NCBI GenBank assembly: GCA_013397115.1
Contig: VWZW01002332.1
Coordinates: 868,001 to 932,000 of the forward strand
DNA: 64,000 bases
Direction of reading: 5' to 3'
DNA from: Edolisoma coerulescens
Lineage: Eukaryota > Chordata > Aves > Passeriformes > Campephagidae
Shown here piece by piece: positions 40,431 to 52,150 of this stretch; the first letter of the stretch is position 1; the number at the start of each line of letters is the position of its first letter. The notes under the pieces were generated by a model. That model searched no databases and was not told the DNA's origin. It worked only from the letters and a program-made list of their open reading frames with translations. The position numbers and the translations under genes are program-made.

Positions 40431-40463
40431 TGAAGAACACCAGCAGAAGTCTGGTGTTCTTCA
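40431..40463. repeat. Perfect 13-bp inverted repeat, 7-nt loop
   Basis: TGAAGAACACCAG (40431-40443) is exactly complementary to CTGGTGTTCTTCA (40451-40463), with loop 'cagaagt'. Flanks do not extend the stem, so it is too short for a typical microRNA precursor. Confidence 0.85.
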
Positions 40464-41790
40464 CGCCAAGAAGAGCAATAGGCTACTTCTTACATTTACT
40501 TTTGGCAAAAAGTATCTTTTTTCTCTTAAAATACACAGTTTCTAATGAACTCATTTGAAGCACTGCTTTGCCATAGGCTGCAATAAAAAAAAACTTGAGC
40601 AGAAAAATCTTCTACCAAAGAGAGTTATTGTATATTCCTTGCTCTTTCTTCTGCAACATTGGAGGTTTGGCTGGAGAAAAGCATCTGTAGGTCAGCAAAG
40701 AAAAATAATGGAAGTTGGGAACACCATACGAGAGTCTAACTTGCTTTCACAGAAGTCACCATGAGGCTTCCTAGAGTCAATTACAGGTAGAGATGCCTTT
40801 CACATACACTGAGATGAGCAGTAGTCCTGGTTCAGCAGCAGTTTCCAAGAATAACAGAGAGTTTCTTGCTGATTAGAGGATCAGTGCAAAACCTGTCGTA
40901 ATACTCATATGGATGGGGACAGTGCTTCAGACACTTAGAAATGAGTGAGTGATTTTTGTTCTATAAACCTCCATATTGGTAGAGATGATTAGTGACACCA
41001 CAGACACCAGAGTAGTTATTTTTCACAGTTATCCATTTCATTCATGACATTCCTTTTTAGAAGCATCATGACTGAGTTAGGAATACAAAGCTGTGAAGTG
41101 AAAAGATTGGTTTACATCTGTGAAAGCTTCAGTGCCTAATCAATGGTACCAAGTTTCCAGGATTTTAATGCTTATTTAATAAACTAAAGCTTTTTATCAT
41201 AACAAATTACTGGTTTCAGTAACATTAAGCTGTCAAATTAATTCCATCAACTCTTATTTGTAAATTAGTCTTGCAAAGCTGGTTTGCAATTCATTATAAC
41301 CAAAAGAGTAAGTTGTATTATTTCAAACTACTCAGACAGATGCTGGATGCTGCATTATGCACTGCCAGTCTATGGAGCAGCGAGGTCATCTCCAAACTTT
41401 CTTTCTTTAAAATTTCTCCGCCTACTTACAAAGGAGCAAAGACTACCCATCCCAAAATTACTTACTCAATGTTTGAATTTCTGCTATGTAAACAGTGTAA
41501 AGGTAGTGAATGTTGACAGTACAAGGTAACTAAGCCTGAGAGTGTGGCTAAGAGCATAACATTTAGGTCTCTGACAGGGAACTACAGCAATGCAGTAGCC
41601 AGGCAAGTTTGCTCAAGTTTTGAATGTGAGGTGTGTGGCACTAATGACATGTGCCATCTTCTAAAAAAGAAAGGATTTCAAATAAATAAAATGTATTGAA
41701 ATTATTTATTCATGTTCCTTTTATTTTTCAATGATCGTATAAAGGATCATTTCAGCACATCAAGTCCCTTTAACAATTTATATATTTTTA

Positions 41791-41840
41791 GATAGATAGA
41801 TAGATACAGAGATAGAGATAGAGATAGATATATAGATATC
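41791..41840. repeat. GATA/GAGATA microsatellite
   Basis: About 50 bp of 'gata' units interrupted by 'caga' and 'gaga' variants, directly next to the 5' end of a CR1 fragment. Confidence 0.9.
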
Positions 41841-42157
41841 ACTCTCTACAACTGCCTGAAAGGAGGCTGTAGTGAGGCAGCGGTCAGTCCCTTCTCCCAT
41901 GTAACAAGCATCAGGATGAGAGAAAATGGACTCAAGTTACCTAGAGAGCTTTAGATTAGATATTAGGAAAAATTTCTTCCCTGAAAGAGTAGTAAGGCAT
42001 TGGAATATTCTTCCCAGGGAATTGGTGGAATCACCAATCATGGAAGTGTTCAAAAGGTACGTGACTGTGGAACTGGTGGTGAACACGATGGGACTAAGTT
42101 AATGATTGGACTTGATGATGTTAGAGGTCTTTTCCAACCTAAATGATTCCATGATTT
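41839..42157 (+). mobile_element. CR1 LINE 3' fragment, plus orientation
   Basis: CR1 sense sequence from 'ctacaactgcctgaaaggag' to 'cttttccaacctaaatgatt', with typical 'ttcttccctgaaagagt' and 'ttcccagggaattggtggaa' segments. It abuts a GATA-type microsatellite on its 5' side and ends in AT-rich sequence. Confidence 0.92.
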
Positions 42158-42639
42158 AATAATTTTCATAAAAGTACTTTATAAAATATATTTATTTTTA
42201 TATTATAAAATATACTTTAGGAGAAATAATGTATTGGCGTATTGGTGTATTGGTGTCAGTTATATTACAAATAGACCTGTGCCCTCTAAGCTTAAATACA
42301 GTTACCTTTGTTTACAGTACAATCTCATTCATCTACACTCAAGGATTTTAGTAGATTTAGATGCCAGTTATTTTCTGTGTATTTTAGTAATAGTTTACTC
42401 ACTGTTTTCTTTTATTATTCTTTTCACTTCTTCTGCTCAAATTGTGTTTTTTATTGTTATGGATGTCAATAGACACTGTGATTTTCTATGGGAAAAACAA
42501 ATAAGGTCCAGTCCTTTTAATTCTCTGCATCAATGCTATATACCCTTGGAAATTTATTAGCATATACTAATATGTATATTAGAGCTATATTAGCTAATAG
42601 AGCTAATTAAAATCCTTTGACCAGTACAAATATTAGTAC

Positions 42640-42758
42640 AAAAAAACCAAAAAACAAACAACAAAAACAAACAAACAAACAAACAAACAAAAAAACCCAA
42701 AACAAACAAACAAACAAAAAAAACACCCCCAAAAAACCCACAAAAAAACCCAAAAAAC
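42640..42758. repeat. AAAC-rich low-complexity tract
   Basis: About 120 bp of A and C only, with a regular 'caaa' array in the middle and C runs towards the end. It is not attached to a recognisable retroposon, so it is best called a simple repeat. Confidence 0.9.
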
Positions 42759-45700
42759 ATGGCAGGAAGCTTCTTTAAAATTGAGATGAAAATCAGCTTC
42801 CTTCTACGATATATAACATGTATTTTAAGACTGTGCCCTGGGAGCTAACTAAATTCACTGTACATGCCTAGTGTAAGCTAAATGAGCATTGAGACCAAAC
42901 AGCTACCTGCAAGCTGTAAGATCTTGAAAGGAAGCAGAGCACAGTCCTGTAGTGTGAAGGGATGAAAGTCTTTGTGACTACAATCTGTGGTTTGAGTACA
43001 CGTTTTGTGGTCTAAAAATAAAATAAAAAGGTTAAATCTGTTCATCTTATGAACTGGCAAAACTAGCAATCTAAACAACGAATCCACTCTTACGCTTTAT
43101 TTTTCAAGAAGTAATGTTTCCTCTGAACTCCAGTGACCCGGAGCAAATATAATGCAGGAACTGCTGGTTAGGTTGACCACCCTGCTCCTTTCTGTTGTGG
43201 TATTGCCAATAAAACTTAAAGACAAGTACTTGGGTTTAAAGGCCTTCAAACACATTATTAAATGGAACGTAAACAAGGTCAGCAGATTCTTGCTGGTCCT
43301 TGAAATTACATTTGAGCTGTAGCAAAGGCCAGGATGATGCCCTGAGCACAGACCCCATTATTTGAACTCACAGAATATGTCCATAATGCAGAACAGTTCC
43401 CTGAGGCCAGTGGGACAGCAGAGTTCCCATTCACACAGTTACATTCCTAGTCCCCCTCCCCTCAGGATGGGCATGGCAAACTGCCTGTTAGGATGTGCCC
43501 CAGCCCACAGTAAGCCATTAATTGCACCAAAGTACTGGCTGGAAAAGTCATAATTTCACAGGGCTGGAATTGTGATAGGGTCTGTCTGCCAACATAAGAG
43601 CAGATCAAATCATGGCTAGAGTTCAGATCTGTACTTTGGCCCTCTTCAGTGTATCATTTGACACATTTATAACATTGGAAGATAGGATATTACTGTAAAT
43701 GGAGAATCAGCCCTTTAGCCCACAGACCTCACCAAAACATTTCCAGCAATTGATCTTATAATAGGACTTTTTTTTTTTTTGTAAGTATTTTAAATGATAT
43801 GAAAGGGAAAGAGATTCATATCTTTAAAAAGCTTTTTTTTCAAGAGTTTAAAAATGATCCTTTGTTCTAAGAAACTGTTTTACAAGCATCGACTTATAGG
43901 TATGAACTTCAGTCAAAAAGTGCCTAGAAACAAATATAAACTTAGAGATCAGATGTGATGATGTTTATTAACCCAGTGCCTGAAAGAGACACATGAAGTC
44001 CTGGGAGTCCTAGTGCCCCCAGCAGGACTGCAGAGACGGAAGGAAACAGCATGGACCAGGGTTGGGACAGCTGGCAAGGATGCCCTACAGCACTAAAGGT
44101 AGTCAGCAGGCCATGCCAAAGAAAGAGGCATTTCCAAAACTCAGTCTCTTAATCTATTTGGGACCTGCTAGCAATGTCATCCATTATCAATTCATAGGCT
44201 AGTTGTGCTTTTACACCTTAGATGAAATTCAAGTTCCCTGAGCTGTCCATACATTTGTGTCAACAACTGCTGCTACACAAAAATCCAGCTCAGAGGTTCT
44301 GGACAGCAGTCTGGAATCTGAGCTCACAAAAATCAGCAGCTCTCAAGGTTCCCTCATCCCAGTCCACTATTTTTAGGTTTGCAGAGGGCCAGAAAAGTCA
44401 TCAGGGTAAAGGGGCACAACATGACATATCACCACTAAAGGACTTCTGAGGCAGGACACCAGGGATTTCTTTTGACCCTCATCCCTGAAATGAGTTGAGA
44501 CTATTGAGGCTGAAATAGTCAATCAATGTCTTCTCTTTCTTCCATGCCAGCCCTGAGCCTAACCTTCCTGTCTGTCTTGACACTGGCTGGGTTATAACCT
44601 CTCCATCTGCCAACAGCCCTTATGTACCTTACAGAAACCACACATGGAGGGACTGGGGTTATGGATGTATCCACTAAAACCAGTGTCTCTAGCATCTACT
44701 ACACATCAAATTTTCTCTCCATCAACCCCTCCACCATGTGCAAACACATCGTCTGTCGTAGCTGGGTACAGCAAAGGGATTTATACTGCAACAGTCAAGC
44801 TCCTGTTTCATACAGCAATTTTATGTGCCTGTTCCACTGTTCTGTAGTTACTGCCTCTTTCTTATGCTCTTTTTCTTGACCTCTCATCTTCTTGATGACA
44901 AGCCAGTGCACCTTGTCATTCATAAAGCAAAAATCTTCAGGTCAAGAAATCTGTGTTTGTGAACTGCTACATATCAGGCTTCTTAGCTGTTGGGTAAAAG
45001 TATGAATTCTCCTGGTCAGGCAGCAGTGGAGTAAATCAGTGCATATTCTGGGATTCACAGGAAAGGGTGCTGCCTCAATGAATGACTACTGCTATTATTG
45101 GTAATTGTTTTTCAAGAACTCCCACATTAACATTGTATCATGGCAAGCTATCTAATGACTTCTCAGGATGATCATTCCAACAATAAAAAGATACATAAAA
45201 CAAATTTGCCAAAATGCAGTCATGCATGTCCTGAAATGAAGTATCAATCTATGGAATTGCTCTGAAAGGAGATAACTGATTAATATCCTTGACAGTGGGT
45301 TCCCAGTGCTCCTAGAGTTGTATAAGAGCCTATCACAGCCCCAAATCTTCTTCATGAAGGTCGACTGCACTATAGTGCATTTATGACCAGTCATTTTCTG
45401 TGTAGTTTCCAGATAAGCATTTGAACAGACCATGCATTTTTTCCTCAATTGGCTATTCTCAGCTAAAAAATTGTTTTAGAGATCCTGAGCAATAACACAG
45501 CCCTTGGGAGAAAAGCCTTTCTGCATTAGCCATCTGACTGACACCATGAATGATTATATCTAAGCACCAAATTTAATGAGATTTCCACAAAAATGAGTGA
45601 CATCTGCATAACACTCATGTCCTGGCTAACTGTTTTACGTTTGTCATCACTGAGGCTTTTGTCCTTTATTAATCCACTTTCAAGAATGCCTGCTGTTGGA

Positions 45701-48652
45701 AATTGAAATGCTTTTTAGCAGTCACCCTGCAGACTGTGTAAGAGCACACATCTCCGAAAGCATAATGACACATTGTCATGCCTAGGAATGCATTTAAAAC
45801 ATTTAAAAAACATGAGAGAGCTCTGATAACAAAATATATTGAGAATTTAGCGGGCAATGTCTGCATAAATATTATTTTACACCCTTAAATATAGGAAAGG
45901 TTCATGTTGTTTTGTTATAATATAGTGGCTAGAAACTGTTTAACAATATTCAGGGTGCATGGAAGAAATATTGTCATAAAGGAAATGTACTAAAATATTT
46001 CCCTTTAATTTTGTTTGTGCTTGGCACCATTATATAATTCTGGGCCTAGGGCTCCAACCCAGTAAAAGCATATGATTGTATCAAAATCCCACCTTTCTTC
46101 TAAACTTTCCCTCATGGCTACAAATAAAAATTTCACTAATATTTTCCTACATCAACAGATAGCCTGAAACAGTAGAGGATGGAGATTGAAGAATCACCCT
46201 ATTTTATTAAATTAGCCCCAGGACTTTCTATTCTGAGACAAACATCTGATCTGGTGCTTCCCAGCAAAGAACAGCAAACACTTGGCAGGAAGGCAGGAAC
46301 GCGAAGAAAATGTCTTTCTGCCACGTTTTCTCCCAGGAAGAAAAGCAAGACATTTCCACTGCAAATGAAATAGGACTCTGCAAGGCCAAGAGCTGCAAGG
46401 TGTCCAGTGGGTGGCACCATCTTATTCCAGTCATTGTTTGCTGCTCAATGAAAGCCTCTGACAGCAGCAAAACCAAGCCTGGTGAGTGGGCAGAGCAAGG
46501 GAAGACCAGAGATTCCCAGCAATGAAGCTGCTCATTGCCCATGGAAGTGGAGAACCTTGTTCCTTGTTCTTCCTATGGCCCAGAGCCCTACCCTAAGCTC
46601 CTGTGAAGACTGCAGTGTGTTGTGAAGACAATATTCTTCCATCATACCTCCATAGTACTAAATTTTACTGAATTGAGTGTCCTGAATTTCAAACATTTGT
46701 TTCTCTTTCTTGTTGTTATTATTTCTAAATGCCATATATTTCCAACACTTTAATGTCAATTATTTGCTTGTAGATCATTGCCAAGCAAATAGAGGCAGGC
46801 GAAGAGCACAATTTGCTCCCTCATTTATAGGATTCAATGTTTCTTTCACTCTGAAGATATTGAGCCCAACAATTACAAAATTCTGATCCTACTGCTGTCA
46901 CAGTTCATGTAACCATGTTTTAGTTGAAGTCATATCAGAAGAAACATAAAGCTGTTTGCAGCTGTAAATATCACAGTATATACAAATACTTCAGTTAATG
47001 GGGTTTTTTAGCCTTTGATGTTCAGATAAATTTGTTTCTACTCTTGGACTAAGAAACATAGCCAGTAAAAGATTTGATGGCATGAAATAACACTGAAATA
47101 TAAAAATGCTGAACCCTATAGTGCAGAAATGCTGGCTGCAATACTGCAATACTCCTCTTCAAATGGAGGCAGAAGTCCCTGCGTTTGCCACCTTGATCTG
47201 CAGGTGCTGAGCTCTGACAGTTCAGCAAGTGGGACCACACCACTTACCACAGCTCCAAGGAATGGAAGTTTTCAAAGGTTCTACTCCACTACAGCTCGTG
47301 ATACATTCAAACAGCATTGAGCTGCCTCAAAAGTGTACCAGCAATGGCTTTCTATTAATGAGGTTTTATTTTCATCACCACATTTCCTGCAGTTCCATTT
47401 TGGGAGAAAGTGTCCCCATTAGCGCATCTCTGATTTCATAGTCCTCCATCTGTGCAGGAGCAGAAGCAAAACATCAGCCTTCAATAGCAAGAGGATGGAA
47501 AACAATTAGAAGGGCCTTGGATGACAAAAAAAACCCAACATATTTTTCATAAATATTTATAGATATTAATAATATGAATATCTTATGGGAGTATCGAGTT
47601 CTGTCCTCCAAGACTTATGTAAGCTTTTAAGTACAAGAAATCACCAGAGATAGGTTTGTTTTGCATTTACACATGACAGCAGCACACATTTCCCCCAAAA
47701 CATCTGGTTAAAAACAACTATGAAGGAGGACCCTGAACCAGGACAAATTTGCCTCCAATTTAGTGCGGCAAGAGTAAATGGATAATGTTTTCAAACACCA
47801 GTCCTATCAATCATCGAGAAGAATTAGATAAGAAAATTATGGATGGGAGTGGGATGTTATAGCCACATTTTTCTTTCCAAAGTCATGTTTGTTACCAGAG
47901 ACCTCACTTATTGCAGCAGTCACATAGCCTATGCAAGTGGTGATTAGCATATTCTCATCCAGAGCCACTAAATGGAAAAAACAATCCTTTACTTTTAAAA
48001 TTAAGACATTTTCTTGGGATTTTTGTTTGTTTTTAATGGTCCCCTAGTAATTTTTTGCTTTTAAAATATTGGGGTTTGGGTTTTCATTTTTGTTTTAGTA
48101 GCTTTCAATCAAATAGTTGGACTTCCCTGAATGAGTGAATTGGAGAAAAAGGATGAATGCTGTGTTTTTGATTCAGGTATTAGTAATATCATTGCTCTTC
48201 ATGATGCACGTTCTCCTGTGCTTCATTTTGCTTACTATCTGTCTTTCCAGCTGACAAGCCTCACGCGAAGAGAAGATGTGATTGTGACTGTTCAGTCTAG
48301 CCTTGATGCTTCCTGAAGTTCCTCTTTTTTTCCTTTAATTTTAGGTTCAGAACAATTATAATGGAGTTTTGGGGGTGTTTTTTAATCTATTTCTATTTCT
48401 AGTTCTTCTGCTGTCACTCTGACAAGTTAATTGATGTTCACTCACACAGCATTTAATGAAAAGCAACAATCACAGTTTACCATCAGAAATCATGGAAATT
48501 AGGTATCTCCATGATGTAGTACTGTGTATCTTAGCTCTCATATTTCATGGATATTGAACTCCACTGGGTCCCTACAGAATGCATCTCCTGTATTTTTGCT
48601 GCACATCCACGATGATGGTGTAGTCTGTTTGATTATTCCACTTTATTTCTAG

Positions 48653-48811
48653 GTCCTCCTGGTCCCCCAGGGGTTGTAATAGTGGAGGAAATTACAGACA
48701 CAACAGCAACACTCTCCTGGAGTCCTGGGGCAGACAATCACAGCCCTATCTCCCTCTACAACCTGCAAGCACGCAGTCCATTTTCTCTTGGCTGGCAGAC
48801 CGTAAAAACAG
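48653..48811 (+). CDS. CNTN5: CNTN5 exon D: Ig6-FN1 linker and first half of FNIII-1
   Basis: A 159-nt exon between 'ctttatttctag' and 'gtgaga'. Two bases finish the split Gly codon; 52 codons follow, and a last G begins the Val codon shared with exon E. The start 'GPPGPPGVVIVEEI' is the Pro/Gly-rich linker typical of contactins between Ig6 and FN1, the bend in the molecule. 'TATLSWSP' holds the conserved FNIII B-strand Trp (codon 22), and 'PISLYNLQARSPFSLGWQTV' carries the C and C' strands. Both flanking introns are phase 1 and the length is a multiple of three, so the exon is symmetric. Recalled human CNTN5 is nearly identical here, which supports the paralogue call. Confidence 0.96.
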
Positions 48812-49239
48812 GTGAGAAAAACTTTCAAACACCACAAGTAGACTGTTCAAAAGTCCTGATCGTAACAATAATAACCACTGGCAACTACAAGAACAGATAC
48901 TCTTAAGAAAACCATGACAAATTAAAAACACTGATTTTTTTTTTTTTTCTTTTTTTACTCCTTTTGTGTTACTTAGCAACAGCTCTGAAAGGACAGCACA
49001 AAGACACCCGCCACGATGCATCTGTGAATAAGCAGAAAGCTCTCCCCTAAATCCTTCAACCTGTGTCTTTTCAGGAATACTACAGTGCCAAAAACCTAGC
49101 TACAATTTCTGACATATTAGATCCTTGATGGCAATAATTTCTAATGACCGTGTTGTATCACAAAGTCCGCTTTCTATTGAGATACTGCGCATCAGCTTCA
49201 GATTTCTGAGTGACCTATACATTTCTTTACTGTCTGCAG
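48812..49239 (+). other. CNTN5 intron D/E (428 bp, phase 1, inside FN1)
   Basis: A short intron splitting FNIII-1, from 'gtgaga' to 'tgtctgcag'. A T-rich run (about 48933-48957) is its only notable feature. Confidence 0.92.
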
Positions 49240-49389
49240 TTCCAGATCTGATAAGTGGTGACATGGAGTCTGCTATGGCTGTGGAACTGAACCCTTGGGT
49301 GGAGTATGAGTTCAGAGTAGTAGCAACCAATAAAATCGGGACTGGAGACCCAAGTGCACCATCGCGAGTGATCAGAACCAATGAAGCAG
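49240..49389 (+). CDS. CNTN5: CNTN5 exon E: second half of FNIII-1
   Basis: A 150-nt exon between 'ttactgtctgcag' and 'gtaagg'. It completes the shared Val codon, then gives 49 codons from 'PDLISGDMESAMAVELNPW' to 'SRVIRTNEA', with a final G for the next shared Val codon. 'WVEYEFRVVATN' contains the FNIII tyrosine-corner region (Tyr at codon 22), followed by the G-strand segment 'GTGDPSAPSRVI'. Only 428 bp separate it from exon D, far shorter than the other introns. It is symmetric (phase 1-1, length divisible by three). A minus-strand open frame at 49100-49381 is its shadow. Confidence 0.96.
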
Positions 49390-50274
49390 GTAAGGAAAGG
49401 ATAAAAGAGGTTATTTTTATAGCACTATCAGAAACAAGAGCTGCTTTAATATAATAATAGACATGATCTCTTTACACTGGTACACATCTGTGTGTCCAGT
49501 CATCACTGTTCCAGGGTGATATTCTCTGTAGTGGGGAGCCAGTTTTAATCACAGGAATATTGTTTAATTTATAGAAATTTCAAATAAAATTATTCCCTGC
49601 TCTTCTACTCCATCTGAGCTGCCTTACTTTTCATCTTACACTTAAGCCATTCCTGCCTTCCCTCTGATAGACTTCTGCTACTCTTAAATTAGGCTGCTTC
49701 TCAGTCTCTTCAAACAACTTCTAAGCCACCTCTTCCCCCACATTTTTCATAACTTCTCTCATTGACAGTGTATGGAATTTTTTCAGCAAGATAGGGAAGT
49801 CATAAAAAGCTGCTTAATAATACCTTGTATTCTAAGTGTTTCTTTTTCCTGCACACTCTACTGTGAACAGTTACTAAGTTTTAATAAATTTCATTGCATT
49901 TCTAATTAGAGTGATACTGTGGGAGACATGAAAAACAAAATATTTTATATGGGTCTCTTGAAAGTTACAATGGACTCATAAGATATGGAATCATTGGCAA
50001 TAACTTGGGCAGAATGAAGGGAGATAAAGAACTGGGAATATGACAAAAATACCTAGGCACTTAGAAAGGCATGTTTTAAGAAGCAGAAAGAGAGATAGGA
50101 TCTGGACAAAACCTCAGATGAGAGCTACATGCGAGAATACTTTCAGATTATTCTTCATTCTTCTTTGTTACTTAGGATGCATAGGCAGATTACTTTGTGT
50201 TTTGATGTTTCATCAGCTGAATAATTTTTAAGTAACTTATTGCACCACTGTGAAGACCTCATGCCTGCCTCCTC

Positions 50275-50500
50275 AGTGACCTCTCCACAGGCGCTGAGAG
50301 CTGTTGTTAGGTCCCCTCAAGGCCATCTCTGGTCTGGGCTGAACAAGCCCAGTTTCCCCAGCCTCTCCTCACAAGGCAAGTTCGCCAGCCACTCCCCCAC
50401 CCCAGTGGCCTCCCCTGAATTTGTACTAGTTGATCAATGTCTCTCAAATTGTAGCACTCAAAATTGGACACCCTATTTCAGATGAAGTCTAACAAACCTA
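50275..50500 (-). mobile_element. CR1 LINE internal fragment, minus orientation
   Basis: Matches the CR1 region upstream of the 3' end in reverse: 'ttaggtcccctcaaggccat', 'gggctgaacaagcccagttt', 'cagcctctcctcacaaggca' and 'caatgtctctcaaattgtag'. Both ends are lost, with no octamer tail. A + strand open frame at 50240-50485 crosses it and is not a gene. Confidence 0.85.
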
Positions 50501-52122
50501 CCTGCAGTTGTAATATTTATGTTTTCCTACTTTAAATAACTATGTAGTTGCTAGCTGATATTAGTACAATCACAGAACAGCGCTGAAGTGATTTGATTCC
50601 CATTCATGCATGTTGAAAGATGCTTCCTTTCAAACTCTCCCCCTCACTTTCTTCAAGCTCCCCCCCAGTGTGGAACTCAATAACTTGATAGCAGAAGCTT
50701 CAGATGCTCCATACTTCATTCCATTAAGAAAAGGAGGAAATTAACATGAAATAAAAAGCACATGGTACTTTCATCTCAAATTACTTAAAAAAACCCCTCC
50801 ATTTTTTCACCACCATTTTTCTTTCCTTAATTTTGTACTGTGTTTCATTGGCATTGCAAATTCTTCTGGACCCTAATGTTTGAACAACTTCTGTGTTTAT
50901 TCGGATGATACATATCAGAGAGGACAAAAGCATTCTGGAAAAAGTTTATCCTGTAATAAGTTGCACCCCTGGTATTATGCTCTTTCAGATGGAGGAATAT
51001 TTTCTCTGTTTTTACAAGGATGGTTCAATATTTTAATTGACCAAGTGTAGTTAAACTGTGAGCTAAAGTTTTTCTGACAAACTGAAGTTTGAAAATGTTA
51101 CATTTCATCCAGCTGTCAGGTTTTTAAGCTCCTTCTTCTTGCCCAATATTTAAAAAACTAAGCCTGTATTTGATAAAACATATTCTTACAACTCAAGTGA
51201 AGCTCTTCTTCATGCATATTCATTTTCAATATTCTTTACAACTTTACCTCCGTAAAAATAAATTGATAATCATAATACTGATCAGCAAAAACAAAATTGT
51301 GGGAAAAGACAAAGCATGCAGTGTGTGATGAATTTTCATCCAGTGCTTGGTATTCATTTCTGGGTAACATTCCACTGTTCTTGCTATCATAAAGAACAAA
51401 GTCTTTAACTCAAGAAAAAATGATCTGAACTCCAGCACATGGGGCTTCTCCTGAAAAACAACTCTGCAGCTAATAATAATGCAGGTCTTCTCAAATAATA
51501 AATCAGTAATATATTGGTTCAAATAGGAAAAAGACCACAACAGATGCTTACTTGCACTTTCGTATTCCCAATCAGGAATACCTTTTTTGCTACCAGTTAC
51601 AGCTGCACAAATGTCATGTTAGAAAAGTGTGGTTTGTAGCATGGCATTAAAATACAGACAGGTGCCAGTAAAACAACCGAACATCTTTCAAAGAAATAGA
51701 AGCATATTTTATTCAGTGTGCCTGCCTAATAGGGCATGGCACAGCAGAAGTCTGTTGCTATCGCCCCAATTTCAAAAGACCTTTCTTCAAGAAAAGGTTC
51801 AGTTTCCATTTCAGTTCAAAATGGTTTGAGGTTTTGGGGTGGGATGGCTAATAGAAAAGATGGATGGAGCCTCCATTTTTTATTCTATAGAGGAAGTGAG
51901 AAAAGTTAAAACAAGGAAAAACTTTCCAAATTGTTAGAATCTGCACAGAGCTGTTAAATTGGAACAATGGACCCTGCTTTAAATAAAGAACCAAATAAAT
52001 AAAATACCCCTAACTGTTGCACATACAATTCTTTGAAAAATGGCATACTGCTCATGATATGTTTGGCACTCTTGAAATGGCAGAGCCTTCATGATCTGCT
52101 TCATTCAGACAGTCAGTTTTTC

Positions 52123-52150
52123 CTGAACTTCAGATATTCCTGAAGTTCAG
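52123..52150. repeat. Perfect 11-bp inverted repeat, 6-nt loop
   Basis: CTGAACTTCAG (52123-52133) pairs with CTGAAGTTCAG (52140-52150). Each arm is itself almost palindromic (CTGAA-N-TTCAG), so the pair also reads as a direct repeat with a changed centre. Confidence 0.8.

Larger units (their letters stand above)
34846..48652 (+). other. CNTN5 intron C/D (13807 bp, phase 1, between Ig6 and FN1)
   Basis: Contains perfect hairpins at 39.09 and 40.43 kb, a GATA microsatellite abutting a CR1 copy (41.8-42.2 kb) and an AAAC-rich tract (42.64-42.76 kb). The stretches 43.3-44.6 and 46.2-46.6 kb look less AT-rich and have open frames on both strands, but I recognise no product or repeat family. The rest is unremarkable. 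Confidence 0.88.

Noticed and set aside
21050..41228. Identical 18-bp string 'actggtttcagtaacatt' near 21050 and again near 41211
   Set aside because: The flanks do not match, and one such match is not surprising in 64 kb of AT-rich sequence.
42640..42758. AAAC-rich tract as a retroposon poly(A) tail
   Set aside because: No SINE, LINE or processed-gene body adjoins either side and no flanking duplication was seen, so a simple repeat is the better description.
46179..46600. Overlapping open frames on both strands in a GC-richer patch
   Set aside because: Fewer AT-rich stop codons lengthen frames on both strands at once. No splice sites or known domain support any of them.
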